From positions 1,240,001-1,304,000 of the forward strand of contig NZ_JARGNB010000001.1 in assembly GCF_030167915.1 (NCBI RefSeq): 64,000 bases of DNA. Reading direction: 5' to 3'. The stretch is from Aquabacterium humicola. GTDB taxonomy: Bacteria; Pseudomonadota; Gammaproteobacteria; Burkholderiales; Burkholderiaceae_C. Positions 17,564 through 30,112 of the stretch are shown here, piece by piece (position 1 is the first letter of the stretch; each line of letters begins with the position of its first letter). The notes under the pieces were generated by a model that saw nothing but the letters and a program-made list of their open reading frames with translations, was not told where the DNA came from and searched no databases. The translations under genes and the position numbers were made by a program.

Positions 17564-18558
17564 TCGACACGGGCTCCGGAACGCTTGATGACCTCGAGCC
17601 AGCGCGGCGTCTCGAGCTTGGCCATCGTGAGGATCAGATTCGGCGGCGAGGCCATGGTTTCGACGGACAGCCGCGTGAAGCGCTCGCGCACCGCCGGGAC
17701 CATGATCAGCCGGTTGACCTCGCGGTTGAGCAGGCCGACGATCTCCGCCGGCAGCCCGCGCGGGCCGACGAGGCCGCCCCAGGCGGTGCTCTCGTAGCCG
17801 GTGACGCCCGCCTCGTTGAGCGTCGGCAGCTCCGGGAACAGCGCACTGCGCCGCAGGCCGCTGACGGCCAGCGCCCGCACGCGGCCGGCCTGGATGTGCG
17901 GGCCGATCGACGACAGGTTGTCGAACATCAGGTCGGTCTGACCGCCGATCAGCTCCTGGATCGCCGCCGGGCTGCCGCGGTAGGGCACGTGCACGATGAA
18001 GGTGCCGGTCATCGCCTTGAACAGCTCGCCGCCGAGGTGCCCGGTGGTGCCGTTGCCGGCCGAGCCCATCATCAGCCGGCCGGGCCGCGACTTCGCCAGC
18101 TCGATCAGCTCGCGCACCGTCTTCACGCCCAGCGACAGCCGCACGACGAGCGCGTTGTGCACGGTGCCGGTGATCGCGATGCCGACCAGCGCATCGGGGT
18201 CGTAGGGCAGCTTCGCGAACAGCGAGCGGTTGATCGCCAGCGTGCCGACGTTGCCGTAGCCGATGGTGTAGCCGTCCGGCTCGGCGCGCGCCAGCTCCAC
18301 CATGCCGATGGTGCCGCTGGCGCCGGGCTTGTTGTCGACGACGAAGGGCTGGCCGAGCGCGCGGCCGAGCTCCTCGGCCAGGATGCGGCAGACCGCGTCC
18401 GGCGAGCCGCCCGCGGCCGACGGCACGATCAGCCGCACCGGCCGGGCCGGGTAGGCGGCTGCCGCCCGCAGCGGCAGCGCCTGCGCGGCCGCCGCAGCCG
18501 CCGCCAGCTGCAGCCAGGTCCGCCGGCCGTGGCGCATCGATTCATCGAATCCATTCAT
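17560..18558 (-). CDS. Bug/TctC-family periplasmic solute-binding protein
   Basis: 332 residues. The N-terminus MRHGRRTWLQLAAAAAAAQALPLRAAA is an export signal with Arg-Arg, then the mature protein starts YPARPVRLIVPSAAGGSPDAVCRILAEEL. Family marks: VVDNKPGASGTIGM, HVPYRGSPAAIQELIGGQTDLMFDN and RALAVSG. Bug proteins bind carboxylates or amides for tripartite or orphan uptake; no TctA/TctB membrane partner is encoded nearby. Start set at the ATG eight bases after AGGAG. Coupled to the D-aminoacylase, so the ligand may be an acyl-D-amino acid (inference). Confidence 0.9.
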   Translation of the reverse strand: MNGFDESMRHGRRTWLQLAAAAAAAQALPLRAAAAYPARPVRLIVPSAAGGSPDAVCRILAEELGRALGQPFVVDNKPGASGTIGMVELARAEPDGYTIGYGNVGTLAINRSLFAKLPYDPDALVGIAITGTVHNALVVRLSLGVKTVRELIELAKSRPGRLMMGSAGNGTTGHLGGELFKAMTGTFIVHVPYRGSPAAIQELIGGQTDLMFDNLSSIGPHIQAGRVRALAVSGLRRSALFPELPTLNEAGVTGYESTAWGGLVGPRGLPAEIVGLLNREVNRLIMVPAVRERFTRLSVETMASPPNLILTMAKLETPRWLEVIKRSGARVE

Positions 18559-18617
18559 GCAATGCACTCCTGCTTCCCGACACGGGAGCGGAATCTAGGG
18601 CGAATGACCGGCGCAGA

Positions 18618-18639
18618 CCATCGAAAGCTTCTGCGATGG
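18618..18639. promoter_or_regulatory. LysR-type operator between divergent lysR and bug genes
   Basis: CCATCG-N10-CGATGG, perfect six-base arms; the spacer contains AAGCTT. TCGAAA (18621-18626) and TAGACT (18644-18649), 17 bp apart, could be -35 and -10 of the LysR gene, and TAGATT on the other strand (18592-18597) a -10 for the Bug gene. The dyad would thus cover the -35 regions of both promoters, as expected for an autoregulating LysR protein. Confidence 0.5.
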
Positions 18640-18657
18640 GCATTAGACTTTCTCATC

Positions 18658-19548
18658 ATGAACCTGCCCTCGCTGCGCGCGCTGCGCTGCTTCGACGCCA
18701 GCGCCCGCCACGCCAGTTTCACGCGCGCCGCGCACGAGGTGCACCTGACCCAGGGCGCGGTCAGCCACCAGATCCTCGGGCTCGAGGCCCAGCTGGGCGT
18801 GCCGCTGTTCCTGCGCCGCAAGAGCGGCCTGCAGCTCACCGCGGCCGGCAGCGCCTACTGGAGCGCGGTGTCGCCGGCGCTGCGGCAGATCGAGCGCGCG
18901 ACGCAGGACCTGCTGACGCACGGCGGCCATGGCGGCAGCCTGAACCTGTCGGTGGCCTCGAGCTTCGGCGCCTACTGGCTGATCCCGCGCCTGCCCGGCT
19001 TCGTCGCGGCGCATCCGGAGATCACGCTGAACCTCGCGACCCACGTCGGCCCGGTCGACCTGGCCGGCTCGCCGCACGACGCGGCGATCGAGTTCTGCAG
19101 CGGCGCCGCGCCGGGCCTGCAGGCCACGCTGGTGCTGCCGCTGGTCGTGCGGCCCTTCGCGGCGCCGGGGCTGGTGCGTCACGGCACGCTGAAGAAGTGG
19201 CTGCGCACGCTGCCGCTGATCCGCGTGGCGAGCGTGCCGAACGGCTGGCCGGTGTGGCTGCAGGCCGCCGGCCTGGCCGACGCCGTCGCGCCCGACCGGC
19301 TGGCGGCCGGCCCGCAGTACGACCTGCTGTCGATGGCGCTGAACGGCGCCATCGCCGGGCTCGGCATCGCGCTGCTGCCAGACTACGCCGCCGCGGGCGC
19401 CGTGGCGGCGGGCCAGCTGCAGCAGCTGTCGCCGTGCGCGGTGACGGCGGACAAGGGCTACTACCTGCGCTACCCTGCCTGGAAGGCCGACCTGGTCGCG
19501 ATCCGGCGCTTCGAGCAGTGGCTCGGCTCGCTGGACAAGGCGGCCTGA
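18658..19548 (+). CDS. LysR-family transcriptional regulator (GcvA-like)
   Basis: 296 residues. The N-terminal winged helix reads LPSLRALRCFDASARHASFTRAAHEVHLTQGAVSHQILGLEAQLGVPLF, typical of the GcvA branch. A substrate-binding domain (about 92-290) follows with LNLSVASSFGAYWLIPRLPGF and GIALLPDYAA. ATG lies eight bases after a TAGACT -10-like box and has no Shine-Dalgarno, so the message may have a very short leader. It is divergent from the Bug and D-aminoacylase genes and is their likely regulator. The effector is unknown. Confidence 0.92.
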   Translation: MNLPSLRALRCFDASARHASFTRAAHEVHLTQGAVSHQILGLEAQLGVPLFLRRKSGLQLTAAGSAYWSAVSPALRQIERATQDLLTHGGHGGSLNLSVASSFGAYWLIPRLPGFVAAHPEITLNLATHVGPVDLAGSPHDAAIEFCSGAAPGLQATLVLPLVVRPFAAPGLVRHGTLKKWLRTLPLIRVASVPNGWPVWLQAAGLADAVAPDRLAAGPQYDLLSMALNGAIAGLGIALLPDYAAAGAVAAGQLQQLSPCAVTADKGYYLRYPAWKADLVAIRRFEQWLGSLDKAA

Positions 19549-19562
19549 CTGGAGGACCGATC

Positions 19563-20075
19563 ATGCAACTCGACGGCTCGTGCCACTGCGGCCGCGTGAA
19601 GTTCAGCGTCTGGGCGCCCAGCCCGGTGCCCTTCATGCGCTGCTACTGCTCGATCTGCCGCAAGACCGCCGGCTCAGGCGGCTTCGGCATCAACCTGGGC
19701 GCCGACGCGTCGACGCTGGCGGTGCACCAGGGCCATGCCGAGCTGCGTGTCTACAAGGCCCGGCTGGCCGACCCCGCGGCACCGGGCGGCGAACGCGAAA
19801 GCAGCGCGCAGCGCCACTTCTGCGGCCACTGCGGCAGCGCGCTGTGGCTGTTCGACCCACGCTGGCCCGAGCTGGTGCATCCGCATGCCAGCGCGATCGA
19901 CACGCCGCTGCCGGTGCCGCCGGCGCACGTGCACCTGATGCTCGGCTCCAAGGCCAACTGGGTCGAGGTCGAAGGCCGCGTGGACGACGAGCGCTTCAAC
20001 GTGTACCCGTCGATGTCGCTGGCCGAGTGGCACGAGCGGCACGGGCTGGCGTCGGGTCCGCCGCCGCCGCGCTGA
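19563..20075 (+). CDS. GFA/CENP-V domain protein (formaldehyde-activating enzyme-like)
   Basis: 170 residues. Zinc ligands of the fold are visible: S-C7-H-C9-G, C27-Y-C29-S-I-C32, and H-F-C-G-H-C-G-S. The family includes S-hydroxymethylglutathione synthases, but many members have unrelated or unknown roles, so the substrate is open. The aromatic HGLASGPPPPR tail is not conserved. ATG follows GGAGGACC; it starts 14 bp after the LysR gene on the same strand, with which it may be co-transcribed. Confidence 0.85.
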   Translation: MQLDGSCHCGRVKFSVWAPSPVPFMRCYCSICRKTAGSGGFGINLGADASTLAVHQGHAELRVYKARLADPAAPGGERESSAQRHFCGHCGSALWLFDPRWPELVHPHASAIDTPLPVPPAHVHLMLGSKANWVEVEGRVDDERFNVYPSMSLAEWHERHGLASGPPPPR

Positions 20076-20105
20076 GGGCGCGCGGCCAAGGCCGGTGGCC
20101 GGCGT

Positions 20106-20534
20106 TCAGGCGGCTTCGGCCATCGCGAGGGTTTCGGCCGCACCGGCGCGCAGCGCCGTGCTCACGTCCCGGACCAGCGAAGCCCACGCGCCGCGCACCG
20201 CCGGCGTGAACACCACGCCGATGGCGGCGGCCAGCGTGTCGATCAGCACCGCCCCGACCACGCGGTGCTGCGCATCGCTGATGCCCGGGCCGATCCGGCA
20301 GCCCTTGGCATGCAGCCGGGTCGCCAGCTCCGCGGGACGATCCAGGTGGGCCAGGATGTGATCGAGCAGCGCGACCAGCCGGTCGCCCTGGTCGCCGAGC
20401 TCGTCGGAAAGACGACCGGCGAGCTCGGCGTCGCGTTCGACCAGCTTGTCGACGAACAGCGCGGCGACCTGGCACGAGATCGGGCGCACCAGCTCGAAGC
20501 TCTTGCGGACGAGGCGGATCTCGTGGGGCGTCAT
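20106..20534 (-). CDS. Bacterial globin (single-domain, flavohaemoglobin-like)
   Basis: 142 residues. Globin helices can be followed: IRLVRKSFELVRPISCQVAALFVDKLVERD (A/B), DRLVALLDHILAHLD (E), LATRLHAKGCRIGPGISDAQHRVVGAVL (F-G, with His75 as the likely proximal haem ligand) and IGVVFTPAVRGAWASLVRDVSTAL (H, with the conserved A-W). There is no FAD or NAD domain. Role: O2 or NO binding (family). The start ATG follows GCGAGACCGACC. The gene is divergent from an NB-ARC regulator across a region with three identical half-sites. Confidence 0.8.
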   Translation of the reverse strand: MTPHEIRLVRKSFELVRPISCQVAALFVDKLVERDAELAGRLSDELGDQGDRLVALLDHILAHLDRPAELATRLHAKGCRIGPGISDAQHRVVGAVLIDTLAAAIGVVFTPAVRGAWASLVRDVSTALRAGAAETLAMAEAA

Positions 20535-20604
20535 GGTCGGTCTCGCGGTGGCAGGGGGTTGTCCGGCAGTGTCGCGGTGCGGCCGGCGCGTGTCGTCAGG
20601 CCGC

Positions 20605-20644
20605 GGTCAGACATCGGTCTGACCTGCGGTCAGACCTGCACAAT
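20605..20644. promoter_or_regulatory. Three GGTCAGAC half-sites overlapping a promoter of the NB-ARC regulator
   Basis: GGTCAGAC at 20605-20612, its inverse GTCTGACC at 20617-20624 (perfect eight-base dyad, spacer ATCG), and a third direct GGTCAGACC at 20628-20636. CACAAT at 20639-20644 suits a -10; the implied -35 falls inside the dyad. The site lies 71 bp from the globin start and 31 bp from the regulator start, so one protein could control both (inference). Confidence 0.5.
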
Positions 20645-20674
20645 CGCGCCGCGTCCGTTTCCCAACCCCTCGCC

Positions 20675-23329
20675 GTGACCGCCCCGACCCCTGCCGCCGA
20701 CCCCGCGCCGTTCTCGCCCGCCGGCGCGGATCCGACCACACCGGCCGCTGCGGTGGCCTTCGGCCCCTTCGTGCTCGACGCCGCCGAGCAGCGCCTGACG
20801 CGCGACGGCGAGCCGCTGGCCCTGAGCGGACGCCCGCTGCAAGTGCTGGCGCTGCTGGCCGCGCGTGCCGGACGCCTGGTCGACAAGGACGCGGTGCTCG
20901 ACGGCGTCTGGGGCCACCGGCACGTGACCGACTCGGTGCTCAAGGGCGCCGTCAACACCTTGCGCGCGGCGCTGGGCGACGATGCCAAGGCGCCGCGCTA
21001 CATCGAGACGGTGCCGCGGCGCGGCTACCGCTTCATCGCGCCGCTGCGGCCGCTGCCAGCGCCGGCGGCCGCCAGCGCGACCCCGACCGCCTTGCCGGGG
21101 GCCGAAGCCGGACCGCCATCCGCCCAGGCGGCCTGGCCGGGTGCCGCCGACACGGCCGGCAAGGGCACCGGCACCGCCGGCCTGATCGGCCGCGAGGCGG
21201 AGGCGCTGCAGCTGCGCGGCCTGCTCGCGGGGCACCGCCTGGTCACGCTGACCGGGCTCGGCGGCATCGGCAAGACCCGGCTCGCGCTGGCGGTGGCCGG
21301 CGATGCGCCGCCGCCGGACGGCGTCGCGCTGGTGCGGCTGGAGTCGCTGGCCGATGGCGACCCGCTGGCCAGCACGGTTGCGCAGGCCCTGGCGCTGGGG
21401 CCGGGCGCCGGGGCATCGGCGGCGGCGCTGGCGCGCGCGCTGGCGCCGCTGCGGCTGCGCCTGGTGCTCGACAACGCCGAACACGTGGTCGACGCGGTGG
21501 CCGCGCTCGTCGCCACGCTGCTCGACGGCGCGCCGCTGCTGCAGGTGCTGGTCACCAGCCAGGTGCCGCTGCACCTGGCCGGCGAGCGCGTGCTGCCGCT
21601 GGCGGCGCTGGCGCTGCCGGACGACTTCGGCGATGCCGCCCCCGACCCCGCCGGCTACGCCGCCGCGCGCCTGTTCTGCGAGCGCGTGCGCGAGCGCCAG
21701 CCGGGCTGGCAGCCGCAGCGCGCCGACGCCGCCGGCATCGCGGCGATCTGCCGCGCGCTGGACGGCGTGCCGCTGGCACTGGAACTGGCGGCCGCGCGCG
21801 TGCCGCTGCTCGGCGTGGCCGGCGTGCAGGCGCGGCTCGACCAGCGCTTCACGCTGCTGACGCGCGCGCCGCGCGATGCCGCGACGCGCCACCGCACGCT
21901 TGCCGCCGCGCTGGACTGGACCTGCGGCCTGCTCGATGCCGCCGAGCAGCGCGCGCTGCAGACGCTGGCGCTGGTGCACGGCCGCTTCGACGTCGAGGCC
22001 GCCGAATCGCTGCTGGACGCGGACGATGCGCTCGACCTCGTCGACGCGCTGCGCGAGCGTTCGCTGATCGTCGTCGAGCCCGACGGCGGGTTGCGGCTGT
22101 TCGACAGCGTGCGCCGGCATGCGCTGCAGGCGCTGGCCGCCGGCAACGCGGGCGCCGCGGGATTCAATGAAGCGGCCGCCCACCAGCGCCACCTCGCCTG
22201 GCTGCGCACGCGCTTCGAGGCGTCCGAGGCGGTGGAGTTCTGCACGCCGCTGCTGCAATGGCTGCCGCCGCTGGCCGAACGAGTCGACGACCTGCGCGCG
22301 GCGCTGCGCTTCGGGCTCGTCGCCGAGGCCGCGGACCCGGCGGTGCGCGACGGCGCGCTGCGGCTGCTCGCCGCCAGCCTGATGTTCTGGGCCCGCAGCG
22401 GCCTGCGCGCCGAAGGGCTGCGCTGGCTCGAGCTCGGCCGCGCCGCGGCGCCCGCCGCGGGCTGGACGCGCACGCTGCTGGACCTCGGCCACGGCCTGTT
22501 CGTCACCTTCGCGCAGCTCGGCGCGCCGGCCGATGCGCTGGCGGCGCTGCGGGCGGCCCGTCCCGCGCTGCAGCAGGCCGGCGAAACGCGGCGCGAGTAC
22601 CTGTCGCTGTACGCCGAACGCATGCTGCTGATGCGGCTGGCGCCGCAGGACGAGGTCGCGCCGCTGCTGGCGCGCATGCGCGAGCTGCAGCAGCCCGACT
22701 GGGGCCCGCTCGCGCGCCGCTACCTGCAGATGCTCGAGGCCTTCGCCTGGCGCGACCGCGGCGACTTCGCACGCTACGAATCCACCAGCCGCGCGATGGC
22801 CGCGGCCTGCCGCGCCGCCGGCGGCCGCGCCGAGGTGTGGGCGGTGGAGAACGCGCTGACTCAGGCGCTGGCGCTGCAGGGCCGGCTCGACGAAGCCTGT
22901 GCGCTGATCGCCCGCACGGCGGACGACGTGCGCGCCGCCGGCCGCCAGCGCGAGCAGGTGCAGGTGCTGGCGATCGCCGCGATGCTGCACCTGCGGCGCG
23001 ATGCCGGCGCGGCGACGCTGGCGCTCGCGCACGAGGCGGTGCGCCTGCTGCGCGCCGACGGCATGCTGTGGTGGATGGCCGACGCGCTGCCCTGGGCCGC
23101 CTGGCATGCCGGCCGCGCGCACGACGCGGCGCGGCTGCAGGCCTGGGCCGATGCGGTCGCGAAGGCCCGCGGCGATACGCGCGGGCCGCTGTTCAGCCGC
23201 CTGCGTGGCGCGCTCGTCGATGCGCTCGCCGGCCATGCCGAGGCCGCCCCGCTGCAGGCGCTGCTGCAGCAGGACCCCGGCCTCGACGACGACGCGGCGC
23301 TGGCGCTGGCGTTCGGTGTGCCGGGCTGA
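20675..23329 (+). CDS. Winged-helix / NB-ARC ATPase transcriptional regulator
   Basis: 884 residues. An OmpR/CadC-type winged helix occupies about 25-125 (VAFGPFVLDAAEQRLTRDGEPLALSGRPLQVLALLAARAGRLVDKDAVL...RYIETVPRRGYRF). After a Pro/Ala linker comes an NB-ARC/STAND ATPase with Walker A GLGGIGKTRLA (Lys200-Thr201) and LRLVLDNAEHV as the Walker B region, then an all-helical, TPR-like C-terminal half. This order (DNA-binding domain first) is that of CadC/AfsR-like ATPase regulators. Starts with GTG; no ATG is near. Ligand and targets unknown; the shared intergenic half-sites point to the globin gene as a candidate. Confidence 0.88.
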   Translation: MTAPTPAADPAPFSPAGADPTTPAAAVAFGPFVLDAAEQRLTRDGEPLALSGRPLQVLALLAARAGRLVDKDAVLDGVWGHRHVTDSVLKGAVNTLRAALGDDAKAPRYIETVPRRGYRFIAPLRPLPAPAAASATPTALPGAEAGPPSAQAAWPGAADTAGKGTGTAGLIGREAEALQLRGLLAGHRLVTLTGLGGIGKTRLALAVAGDAPPPDGVALVRLESLADGDPLASTVAQALALGPGAGASAAALARALAPLRLRLVLDNAEHVVDAVAALVATLLDGAPLLQVLVTSQVPLHLAGERVLPLAALALPDDFGDAAPDPAGYAAARLFCERVRERQPGWQPQRADAAGIAAICRALDGVPLALELAAARVPLLGVAGVQARLDQRFTLLTRAPRDAATRHRTLAAALDWTCGLLDAAEQRALQTLALVHGRFDVEAAESLLDADDALDLVDALRERSLIVVEPDGGLRLFDSVRRHALQALAAGNAGAAGFNEAAAHQRHLAWLRTRFEASEAVEFCTPLLQWLPPLAERVDDLRAALRFGLVAEAADPAVRDGALRLLAASLMFWARSGLRAEGLRWLELGRAAAPAAGWTRTLLDLGHGLFVTFAQLGAPADALAALRAARPALQQAGETRREYLSLYAERMLLMRLAPQDEVAPLLARMRELQQPDWGPLARRYLQMLEAFAWRDRGDFARYESTSRAMAAACRAAGGRAEVWAVENALTQALALQGRLDEACALIARTADDVRAAGRQREQVQVLAIAAMLHLRRDAGAATLALAHEAVRLLRADGMLWWMADALPWAAWHAGRAHDAARLQAWADAVAKARGDTRGPLFSRLRGALVDALAGHAEAAPLQALLQQDPGLDDDAALALAFGVPG

Positions 23330-23452
23330 GCGCGGCGCGCGGGCCGCGGTTCACGGGCGTCGCCGGCGCGACAGATCCGGCGTCCCGGCCGGGACAGACG
23401 CCGCTCACCGTCGCGCCTAGAGTGCACCGCACCCTCTGTCGGGAGCAGCATC

Positions 23453-23875
23453 ATGACGGCCGGCGCCACGCTCGAACAACTGCGCGCGATCAACCAGACC
23501 GCCGCCTTCAACCGCTGGTGCGGCATCGAGGTCGACACCGCCGAACCGGGACGGGCGGAGATCAGCATGCCGTACCAGCCGCAGGCCGGGCAGTACGCCG
23601 GCTTCCTGCACGCCGGCATCGTCGGCGCGCTGATCGACACCGCCTGCGGCTTCGCGGCGGCCACCGTCGCCGGGCGCGTGCTGGCCTCGCACTACGCGGT
23701 GAACTGCCTGCGGCCCGCGGTGGGCGAGCGCTTCAGCGCCCGCGCGCGTGTGGTGCGCGCCGGGCGCACGCAGGTGTTCACGGCCTGCGAGCTGTTTGCC
23801 CATGACGCCCAAGGTGAGCGGCTGGTGGCGACCGGGGAGACGATCCTGACCGTGGTGGAACACGGCGCGGGCTGA
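23453..23875 (+). CDS. PaaI-family hotdog thioesterase
   Basis: 140 residues, one hotdog domain. The active-site helix region reads YAGFLHAGIVGALIDTACGFAA (H-A-G-x-x-x-x-L-x-D), as in PaaI/YbgC acyl-CoA thioesterases. The start ATG has GGGAG eight bases upstream. It lies 123 bp after the large regulator and is probably expressed separately. The acyl substrate cannot be inferred. A TAGAGT box at 23418-23423 may be its -10. Confidence 0.88.
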   Translation: MTAGATLEQLRAINQTAAFNRWCGIEVDTAEPGRAEISMPYQPQAGQYAGFLHAGIVGALIDTACGFAAATVAGRVLASHYAVNCLRPAVGERFSARARVVRAGRTQVFTACELFAHDAQGERLVATGETILTVVEHGAG

Positions 23876-23908
23876 GCGGAACGCCCCTCGCGCGGCCGGG
23901 CCGCGGCC

Positions 23909-24832
23909 TCAGCCGCGCCGGTACACCGCGGTGCTGAGGTACTTCAGGCCCGAATCCACCATCAGCGTCACGACGCAGCGCCCCGCCCCCAGGCGTTGCG
24001 CGACCTGCAGCGCCGCCACCACGTTCGCGCCCGACGACGTGCCCGCGAAGATCGCCTCCTCCCGTGCCAGCCGCCGCGCCATCGCCTCGGCGTCATCGGT
24101 CGAGACGGTGATCACCTCGTCGACGAGCTCCGGCGCCCACAGCGGCGGCACGCGCCCGATGCCGATGCCCTCGATGCGATGCGCGCCCGGCGAACCGCCG
24201 GACAGCACCGCCGACTCCGCCGGCTCGACGACGACGTTGTGCACGTCGGGCCGGTGGCGCTTCAACACGGTCGCGACGCCGCGCGACGAGGCCGATGCGC
24301 CGGCCGCCTGCACGAAGGCGTCCACCGCGCCGCCGGTCTGCTGCCAGATCTCTTCGCCGAGCCCGTGGTAGCCGGCGATCGTGTCGGCGTTCTCCAGCTG
24401 GTTGAACCACCACGTGCGCGGCTCGGCGGCCAGCCGGCGCGCGGTGTCGATCATCTGCAGGATCAGCGCCTTCGTCGTGCGCCCGCCCTCGCTGGGAATC
24501 AGCACCAGCTCGGCGCCGAGCGCGGCCATGTGGTCGCGCTTTTCCTGGCTGAAGGCGTCCGAGGTGACGATGCGCAGCCGGTAGCCCTTGGCCGCGCAGA
24601 CCAGCGCCAGCGACGCGCCGGTGCTGCCGCCGCTGTACTCGACCACCGTATCGCCCGGCTTCAGCCGGCCGTCGGCCTCGGCGCGCTCGATCGCCGCGCG
24701 TGCCATGCGGTCCTTCATGCTGCCGGTGGGGTTCTCGCCTTCGAGCTTGACGAAGACATCCGCCGCGCCGTCGGGCACGAGCCGGCGCAGCTGGATCAGC
24801 GAGGTGTGGCCGATGGCGTCGAGGAGGTGCAT
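23909..24832 (-). CDS. PLP-dependent cysteine synthase family protein
   Basis: 307 residues, fold type II. The PLP lysine lies in NPTGSMKDRMA and the substrate loop in YSGGSTGASLA. In the phosphate-binding loop, where O-acetylserine sulfhydrylases have GTGGT, this protein reads GASASSRG, as in a separate subgroup of the family, so plain cysteine synthesis should not be assumed; cystathionine beta-synthase-like or other beta-replacement activity is possible. The C-terminus LMVDSGLKYLSTAV is typical. Start at ATG before HLLDAIGHTSLIQL. It stands alone, convergent with the thioesterase. Confidence 0.85.
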   Translation of the reverse strand: MHLLDAIGHTSLIQLRRLVPDGAADVFVKLEGENPTGSMKDRMARAAIERAEADGRLKPGDTVVEYSGGSTGASLALVCAAKGYRLRIVTSDAFSQEKRDHMAALGAELVLIPSEGGRTTKALILQMIDTARRLAAEPRTWWFNQLENADTIAGYHGLGEEIWQQTGGAVDAFVQAAGASASSRGVATVLKRHRPDVHNVVVEPAESAVLSGGSPGAHRIEGIGIGRVPPLWAPELVDEVITVSTDDAEAMARRLAREEAIFAGTSSGANVVAALQVAQRLGAGRCVVTLMVDSGLKYLSTAVYRRG

Positions 24833-24933
24833 GGCGCCCGATTCTGCGCAGCCGCGTCCTGCCGGACCAGGGCGATGCGCGCCAGCATCGGCTGCATTCG
24901 CGCCAGCGCGCGACACCCGTGTCGCGCCGGTTT

Positions 24934-25665
<732 letters not shown>

Positions 25666-25708
25666 CGTTGCTGTCCTTTCGATGTGCAAGCTCGCATGCA
25701 TGGGGATC

Positions 25709-29076
<3,368 letters not shown>

Positions 29077-29080
<4 letters not shown>

Positions 29081-29523
29081 GCCGTCCCCTCGGCCCGCGG
29101 CAGCGCCAGCAGCCGCCGCACCGCCGCCTGCAGCGCGTCGCGCGCCACCGGCTGCGGCAGCACGCCGGCCACGCCCAGCGCCTGCGCGACCGGGCCGTGG
29201 CAGTCGATGCCGGCGAAAAACGTCGGCGACAGCACCAGCACCGGCGCATCGCCGTGCCGCGCGGCGAGCTGTCGCAGCGCGAGGGCGTCGCTCTGGCGGG
29301 GGTAGTGCACGGTGGTGATCACCAGCTCGCAGCGCGCGGGATCGGCGGCCTGTTCGGCCTGTTCGGCCTGCACGGGCGCCGGCGCCGATCGTAGCGGCTC
29401 GGTGCCCACGTCGACCAGCCATTCGTGCAGCAGCTCGCACAGCGCCGGCTCGACGTCGACCAGCCGCACGCGCCGCGGCCGCGCGGGCGGCACGCCGTCG
29501 CGCAGGCGCGGATCCGGATTCAA
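29077..29523 (-). CDS. Degenerate receiver-domain protein (pseudo-receiver)
   Basis: About 148 residues. The fold follows a receiver: RVRLVDVEPALCELLHEWLVDVG (beta1-alpha1), CELVITTVHYP (beta3), PVLVLSPTF (beta4) and GVAGVLPQPVARDALQAAV (beta5). The beta3 position that should be Asp is Thr, and the conserved Lys before the beta5 Pro is Gln, so it cannot be phosphorylated in the usual way. TTG is chosen as start because it overlaps the thioesterase stop as TTGA with GGAG five bases ahead; a GTG 30 bases further in is possible. It is coupled to the kinase through GTGA. Confidence 0.68.
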
Positions 29524-29966
29524 GCCGGCTCCACCGCGGGCTGCAGCTGCGCGCGCAGCGCGTCGGCGATCGCCGCCTCGAACGCCACCGCGCGGCGCTG
29601 CGTGGTGTCCAGGTGCACGGCGGTCAGGCGCATCGTCGCGGCGGCATGGCCGGCGACCTCGTTGAACATCGTCAGCTCGACCACCAGCGCCTTGTCGCGC
29701 AGCTCGACGATGTGCACGCGCACGCCGATCGTGTCGCCGGCCAGCAGTTCGCGCTGGTAGCGGATGGTCTGCTCCACCGCCGCCATGCCGCGGCGCTGCT
29801 CGCGCAGGTAGGCCGGCGTCAGGCCGAGACGCGCCAGGTAGTTCCACAGCGCCTCGTCGAACTTGCCCACGTACCACATGACGTTCATGTGGCCCATGTG
29901 GTCGCAGTGCCAGGGGTAGACCGCGCCGCGGTAGCCGAGGGTGGATTCGATCGCCGGGGTTTGCAT
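29520..29966 (-). CDS. 4-hydroxybenzoyl-CoA thioesterase-like hotdog protein
   Basis: 148 residues. The motif YPWHCDHMGHMNVMWYVGKFDEALW is the YbgC/4HBT active-site signature (D-x-M-G-H-M-N). A beta-rich half follows with EQTIRYQRELLAGDTIGVRVHI. First gene of the thioesterase, pseudo-receiver, kinase, regulator run, linked by four-base overlaps, which is an odd pairing for an acyl-CoA thioesterase. The ATG follows GGCGACCCTTCACG. Substrate not inferable. Confidence 0.88.
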   Translation of the reverse strand: MQTPAIESTLGYRGAVYPWHCDHMGHMNVMWYVGKFDEALWNYLARLGLTPAYLREQRRGMAAVEQTIRYQRELLAGDTIGVRVHIVELRDKALVVELTMFNEVAGHAAATMRLTAVHLDTTQRRAVAFEAAIADALRAQLQPAVEPA

Positions 29967-30061
29967 CGTGAAGGGTCGCCGTGGGGTTCGATGGGCCCAC
30001 TGTGGCCGGCGACGGTTGCCGCGCGGTATCGCGCCGGCGACGCGGCGATTTCAGATGAAAT

Positions 30062-30112
30062 GCGGGGCGGGCTTGACAGGCCGCCCCGCGGTGCCGCGGT
30101 TAGCATGGCCCG
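30062..30112 (+). promoter_or_regulatory. Promoter-like stem upstream of the DUF1697 gene
   Basis: GCGGGGCGG-N10-CCGCCCCGC, a nine-base dyad whose loop contains TTGACA (30073-30078). TAGCAT at 30101-30106 lies six bases before the GTG, the spacing of a leaderless -10, but it is 22 bp from TTGACA, so those two do not form an ordinary sigma70 pair. Confidence 0.3.

Noticed and set aside
30073-30106. Ordinary sigma70 promoter from TTGACA and TAGCAT
   Set aside because: Spacing of 22 bp is too long; kept only as a weak regulatory note.
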